A DNA stretch of 7,707 bases from positions 1 through 7,707 of the forward strand of contig CAAETD010000116.1 of assembly GCA_900758885.1 (NCBI GenBank), read 5' to 3'. This stretch comes from an uncultured Collinsella sp. Its GTDB lineage: Bacteria; Actinomycetota; Coriobacteriia; Coriobacteriales; Coriobacteriaceae. Below, piece after piece: positions 4,812 through 7,707 of the stretch. Each line of letters begins with the position of its first letter. Position 1 is the stretch's first letter. The translations under genes and the position numbers were made by a program. The notes beneath the pieces were generated by a model, which saw only the letters and a list, made by a program, of their open reading frames with translations, was not told the origin of the DNA and did not search any database.

Positions 4812-6017
4812 ATGACCACCCCCGACGAAAAGACACTCGCCACGCTCACCAAGCTGTTTGAGGAGGAATTTGGCCCCATCGGCGACCGCCAGGTGCTCTA
4901 CGTGCACGCGCCCGGGCGTTCCGAGATCAGCGGCAATCACACCGATCACGAGGGCGGTCACGTTATCGCCGGCTCGCTCGATGTCGCTGTCGACGGCATC
5001 GTCGTGGCAACCGACTCCAACAAGATTCGCGTCGCCGACGAGGGCTATCCTACGTTTGAGATCACGCTCGACACGCTAGATGTTCAGGAGTCCGAGAAGG
5101 GCACGTCCGCAAGCCTCGTCCGCGGCATGGCGCACGAGATTGCAGCCCTTGGCGTTGAGCCCCACGGCTTCGACTTCGCCTTCACCTGCTCCGTCCCCTC
5201 GGGTGGCGGCCTTTCCAGCTCTGCCGCCGTCGAGGCCGCGTACGGTCGTGCCATGGAGACGCTCTGGGGCGCGCCCGCCATTGAGCCCGTCACGCTCGCT
5301 CAGATGAGCCAGCGCACCGAAAACAACTACTACGGCAAGCCCTGCGGTCTGATGGACCAGGCCGCCGTATGTCTGGGCGGCCTTGCCTACATGGACTTTG
5401 AGGACCAGGCTCAGCCTAAGACCCAGAAGCTCGAGCTCAACTTTGAGGACCACGGCTATGCGCTCGTGCTCGTTAAGGTCGGCGCCGACCACGTGGCCGC
5501 CACCGATGACTACGCCGCCGTTCCGCGCGAAATGCAAGACGTCGCCGCCGAGTTTGGCAAGGCACGCCTGTGCGAGGTAAACGTTGCCGATTTTGACGCC
5601 AAGCTCCCCGAGCTGCGCGCCAAGCTGGGCGACCGTGCCTGCCTGCGCGCCGTTCACTACTGGTACGAGAACGGCCTGGTCGATAAGCGCTGGGCTGCCC
5701 TGAACGCCGGCGACATTGACCAGTTCCTGGTCCTGACGCGCGAGTCCGGCGCCAGCTCTGCCATGTACCTGCAGAATGTCGTTGCCAAGCTGGGCTCCGA
5801 GCAGCCTTCGATGTATGCCCTGGCACTGGCCGAGCATGTGCTCGACGGCCGCGGCGCCGTCCGTATCCACGGCGGCGGCTTTGGTGGCACCATCCAGGCC
5901 TTCGTGCCGCTCGACCTAGTCGACACCTTTATCACCAAGATGAACGGCTGGCTGGGCGAGGGCTCTGCCCGCCACTACGCAATTTCTGACAAGGGGGCTT
6001 ACGCGGCATGGCTGTAA
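4812..6017 (+). CDS. galK: Galactokinase
   Basis: A 401-aa cytosolic GHMP-family kinase that phosphorylates D-galactose to galactose-1-phosphate with ATP, the first committed Leloir step. The signature near the N-terminus is PGRSEISGNHTDHEGG (34-49). The GHMP ATP-binding loop is PSGGGLSSSAA (129-139). GLMDQAA (179-185) carries the likely catalytic Asp182. The C-terminal GHMP motif is HGGGFGG (353-359). Many galactokinases read GEHTDY where this one has GNHTDH; this variant is familiar from Gram-positive galactokinases, though substrate is inferred from family and context. I chose the ATG at 4812 because AAGGAAAGGA precedes it by about 5 nt. An in-frame ATG at 4725 would add 29 residues translated through O3 and is rejected. 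galK overlaps galT by 10 nt and is probably repressed through the upstream operators. Confidence 0.95.
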   Translation: MTTPDEKTLATLTKLFEEEFGPIGDRQVLYVHAPGRSEISGNHTDHEGGHVIAGSLDVAVDGIVVATDSNKIRVADEGYPTFEITLDTLDVQESEKGTSASLVRGMAHEIAALGVEPHGFDFAFTCSVPSGGGLSSSAAVEAAYGRAMETLWGAPAIEPVTLAQMSQRTENNYYGKPCGLMDQAAVCLGGLAYMDFEDQAQPKTQKLELNFEDHGYALVLVKVGADHVAATDDYAAVPREMQDVAAEFGKARLCEVNVADFDAKLPELRAKLGDRACLRAVHYWYENGLVDKRWAALNAGDIDQFLVLTRESGASSAMYLQNVVAKLGSEQPSMYALALAEHVLDGRGAVRIHGGGFGGTIQAFVPLDLVDTFITKMNGWLGEGSARHYAISDKGAYAAWL

Positions 6018-6019
6018 TG
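5991..6019 (+). promoter_or_regulatory. galK-galT overlap with galT ribosome binding site
   Basis: AAGGGGG (5991-5997), inside the end of galK, lies 10 nt before the ATG at 6008. A second in-frame ATG at 6017 forms TAATG with the galK stop. Either start implies translational coupling. Spacing favours 6008; the coupling geometry also fits 6017, which would shorten GalT by 3 residues. Confidence 0.6.
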
Positions 6020-7636
6020 ACCGACGTGCGCGAGGCTGCGCAGGGCCTCATCGAATATGCCATCCACCGATCGATGATCGGCCAGGACGATCGCATCTGG
6101 GCCTACAACACCATTTTGGAGTGCATCGGCGCCACGGGTCCCGCGCTCGACATGACCTGGGCGCTGCAGAACGAGAAGCTTTCGCTCTTGCACCCCGATA
6201 CCCTGCCCGACTTTGACCTTGAAGGTACGCTTGCCGCGCTTGCCGAGGCCGCCGTTGCCAACGGTGCTGCCGAGGACACGGTGTCGGGCCGCGACCGTAT
6301 CGCCATGCGCATCATGGGCGCGCTCATGCCGAGGCCTTCGGTTGTAAACGAGGAGTTCAACGGACGCATGGGCGTCAACGAGCCCCGCGCCGCGACCGAC
6401 TGGTTCTATGGTCTGTGCTGCGACGCCGGCTACGTGCGCCGCGCCGCCATCGCGCGCAACATCAAATGGAGCACCCCCACCAACTGGGGCGACCTGGAAA
6501 TCACCATCAACCTGTCGAAGCCCGAGAAGGACCCGCGCGATATCGCCGCGGCAGGTGCAGCCAAGAACACGGGTGAGAAGTATCCCGCCTGCCAGCTCTG
6601 CATCGAAAACGAGGGCTACCCTGGACGCTCCGCTGCAGCCGACGGCGGTGCCCACCCCGCCCGCCAGAATCTGCGCGTTATCCCCATCCAGCTCGACGGC
6701 GAGCGTTGGGGCTTCCAGTACAGCCCGTACGCGTACTTTAACGAGCACTGCATTGCCATGAGCTCCGTGCATCGCCCGATGCACGTCGACCGCAAGGGGC
6801 TGACCTGCCTGCTCGATTTTGTGGACCTGTTCCCGCACTACTTTATTGGCTCCAACGCCGACCTGCCCATCGTGGGCGGCTCGATTCTGTCGCACGACCA
6901 CTTCCAGGGTGGCGCGCACGAGTTCCCCATGATGCATGCCGCCGAGGTCTCGCAGTTTAGCGTGTCCGGCTTTGACCGGGTTACCGGCTCTGTGCTGCAG
7001 TGGCCGCTTTCGGTACTGCGCCTGCGCTCGCACGACCGCGGCGAGCTGCTCGATGCCGCCGAGAAGATTATCCTCGCCTGGCGCGAGTGGACCGATGAGT
7101 CCGTGGGCGTTATCGCGCACACAGCCGATGGCGTGGCGCACAACACCGTGACGCCCGTCATCCGCCGCGTCGACTCTCGCGGCAACGCTGGCGGCGAGAT
7201 CTACGAGGCCTACCTGGCGCTTCGCTGCAATATCACGACCGACGAGCATCCGCTGGGCGTATTCCACCCGCATGCCGAGTACCACCACATTAAAAAGGAG
7301 AACATCGGCCTGATCGAGGTCATGGGCCTGGCCATTTTGCCGCCGCGCTTGGTTCCCGAGCTCGGCGCTGTCCGCGAGCACTTGCTGGCAGCCAAGGCCG
7401 ATGCCAGCTACGATCTTGCCAGCGCGCTCGAGGGCGATGATCTTTGCCGCAGCCACGCCACATGGGCCAAGGATGTCTTTGCCCGCCGCGCCGACGAGCT
7501 TACGGCCGACAACGCCATCGATATCCTGCACGAGGAGGTCGGCGTAGTGTTTGGCCACGTGCTCGACAACGCCGGCGTCTTTAAATGGGACGAAGCAGGA
7601 CGCACCGCCCAGCAGCGCTTTATCGACTCACTGTAA
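6008..7636 (+). CDS. galT: UDP-glucose--hexose-1-phosphate uridylyltransferase, class II GalT
   Basis: A 542-aa cytosolic enzyme that transfers UMP from UDP-glucose to galactose-1-phosphate, giving UDP-galactose and glucose-1-phosphate. It belongs to the Gram-positive class II GalT family rather than the ~350-aa E. coli type. Motifs are YPACQLCIENEGYPGR (192-207, with Cys195 and Cys198), HPARQNLRVIP (216-226), FQYSPYAYFNEH (236-247), HYFIGSNADLPIVGG (277-291), the active-site stretch SILSHDHFQGG (292-302; His296, His298), and the C-terminal HPHAEYHHIKKENIG (420-434). It appears somewhat longer than the ~490-510 aa I associate with this class, with no obvious added domain. It is coupled to galK; the two genes run Gal to Glc-1-P together. 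No galE follows in the window. A hairpin begins in its stop codon. Confidence 0.96.
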   Translation: MAVMTDVREAAQGLIEYAIHRSMIGQDDRIWAYNTILECIGATGPALDMTWALQNEKLSLLHPDTLPDFDLEGTLAALAEAAVANGAAEDTVSGRDRIAMRIMGALMPRPSVVNEEFNGRMGVNEPRAATDWFYGLCCDAGYVRRAAIARNIKWSTPTNWGDLEITINLSKPEKDPRDIAAAGAAKNTGEKYPACQLCIENEGYPGRSAAADGGAHPARQNLRVIPIQLDGERWGFQYSPYAYFNEHCIAMSSVHRPMHVDRKGLTCLLDFVDLFPHYFIGSNADLPIVGGSILSHDHFQGGAHEFPMMHAAEVSQFSVSGFDRVTGSVLQWPLSVLRLRSHDRGELLDAAEKIILAWREWTDESVGVIAHTADGVAHNTVTPVIRRVDSRGNAGGEIYEAYLALRCNITTDEHPLGVFHPHAEYHHIKKENIGLIEVMGLAILPPRLVPELGAVREHLLAAKADASYDLASALEGDDLCRSHATWAKDVFARRADELTADNAIDILHEEVGVVFGHVLDNAGVFKWDEAGRTAQQRFIDSL

Positions 7637-7669
7637 TGATCCCTTGGGGACGGAGGAAAACGGATCATT
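7635..7669. terminator. Hairpin at the galT stop codon, possible terminator or dispersed palindromic repeat
   Basis: AATGATCC (7635-7642) pairs perfectly with GGATCATT (7662-7669) around a 19-nt loop containing GGGGACGGAGGAAAAC. A short pyrimidine-rich tail (TTTCGTCTT) follows. The stem starts inside the TAA codon. The large GA-rich loop is unusual for a simple terminator and suggests a REP-like element. Beyond it, GTCTTCAAGAC (7672-7682) and CGGCG-CC-CGCCG (7685-7696) are further small palindromes before the window ends. Confidence 0.45.
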
Positions 7670-7707
7670 TCGTCTTCAAGACAGCGGCGCCCGCCGGCAA
7701 CATCGCC

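Noticed and set aside
5999..7558. 519-codon minus-strand open frame across galT
   Set aside because: Long only because of strong G/C third-position bias; the plus strand has every class II GalT motif.
7408..7668. 86-codon minus-strand open frame at the window end
   Set aside because: It starts inside the terminal hairpin and is antisense to galT; probably a spurious product of the repeat-like element.
7685..7696. CGGCG-CC-CGCCG palindrome
   Set aside because: A two-base loop and very GC-rich local composition make it unconvincing as an RNA hairpin, and the context is cut off by the window end.

Overview
The window looks like chromosomal DNA of a high-GC anaerobic Actinomycetota, most likely Collinsella or a close Coriobacteriia relative. 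The reasons are the codon bias toward G/C-ending codons, a class II (Gram-positive type) GalT, a galactokinase with a GNHTDH motif, and a stand-alone A-type flavoprotein. The organism is inferred from gene content and style; nothing here names a species. I see no phage, plasmid, CRISPR, tRNA or rRNA, and no intact mobile element.

Layout. Positions 1-90 hold no supportable gene, only an imperfect dyad downstream of the first gene. A GatY/KbaY-like class II ketose-bisphosphate aldolase (91-948, minus) is divergent from a DeoR-family repressor (1283-2086, plus). Their 334-nt gap carries a promoter for each and a 9-bp tandem repeat at the aldolase transcription start. DeoR converges on an FprA-type flavodiiron protein (2152-3312, minus), with a 13-bp-stem hairpin between them. 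A LacI-family repressor (3442-4473, minus, GTG start) lies upstream of fprA on the same strand. It is divergent from galK (4812-6017, plus) and galT (6008-7636, plus), which overlap and are probably translationally coupled. The last 71 nt hold a hairpin that starts in the galT stop codon.

How it fits together. GalK makes galactose-1-phosphate and GalT exchanges it with UDP-glucose, giving glucose-1-phosphate and UDP-galactose. The epimerase (galE), mutarotase and transporter needed for a full Leloir pathway are not in the window. The lacI-galK gap contains three copies of a LacI-family operator; two form a perfect 18-bp inverted repeat around the galK leader. The LacI protein keeps several residues that line the inducer pocket of E. 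coli LacI, which suggests a galactose or galactoside signal. The aldolase/DeoR pair is a second likely sugar-phosphate-responsive unit. The flavoprotein is an O2/NO detoxification enzyme with its own putative promoter.

The window is mostly ordinary central and accessory carbohydrate metabolism. The best leads are regulatory: the three-operator array with an extra palindrome between two operators, the tandem repeat before the aldolase, and GTCCCC-containing hairpins at gene ends that may be dispersed repeats.
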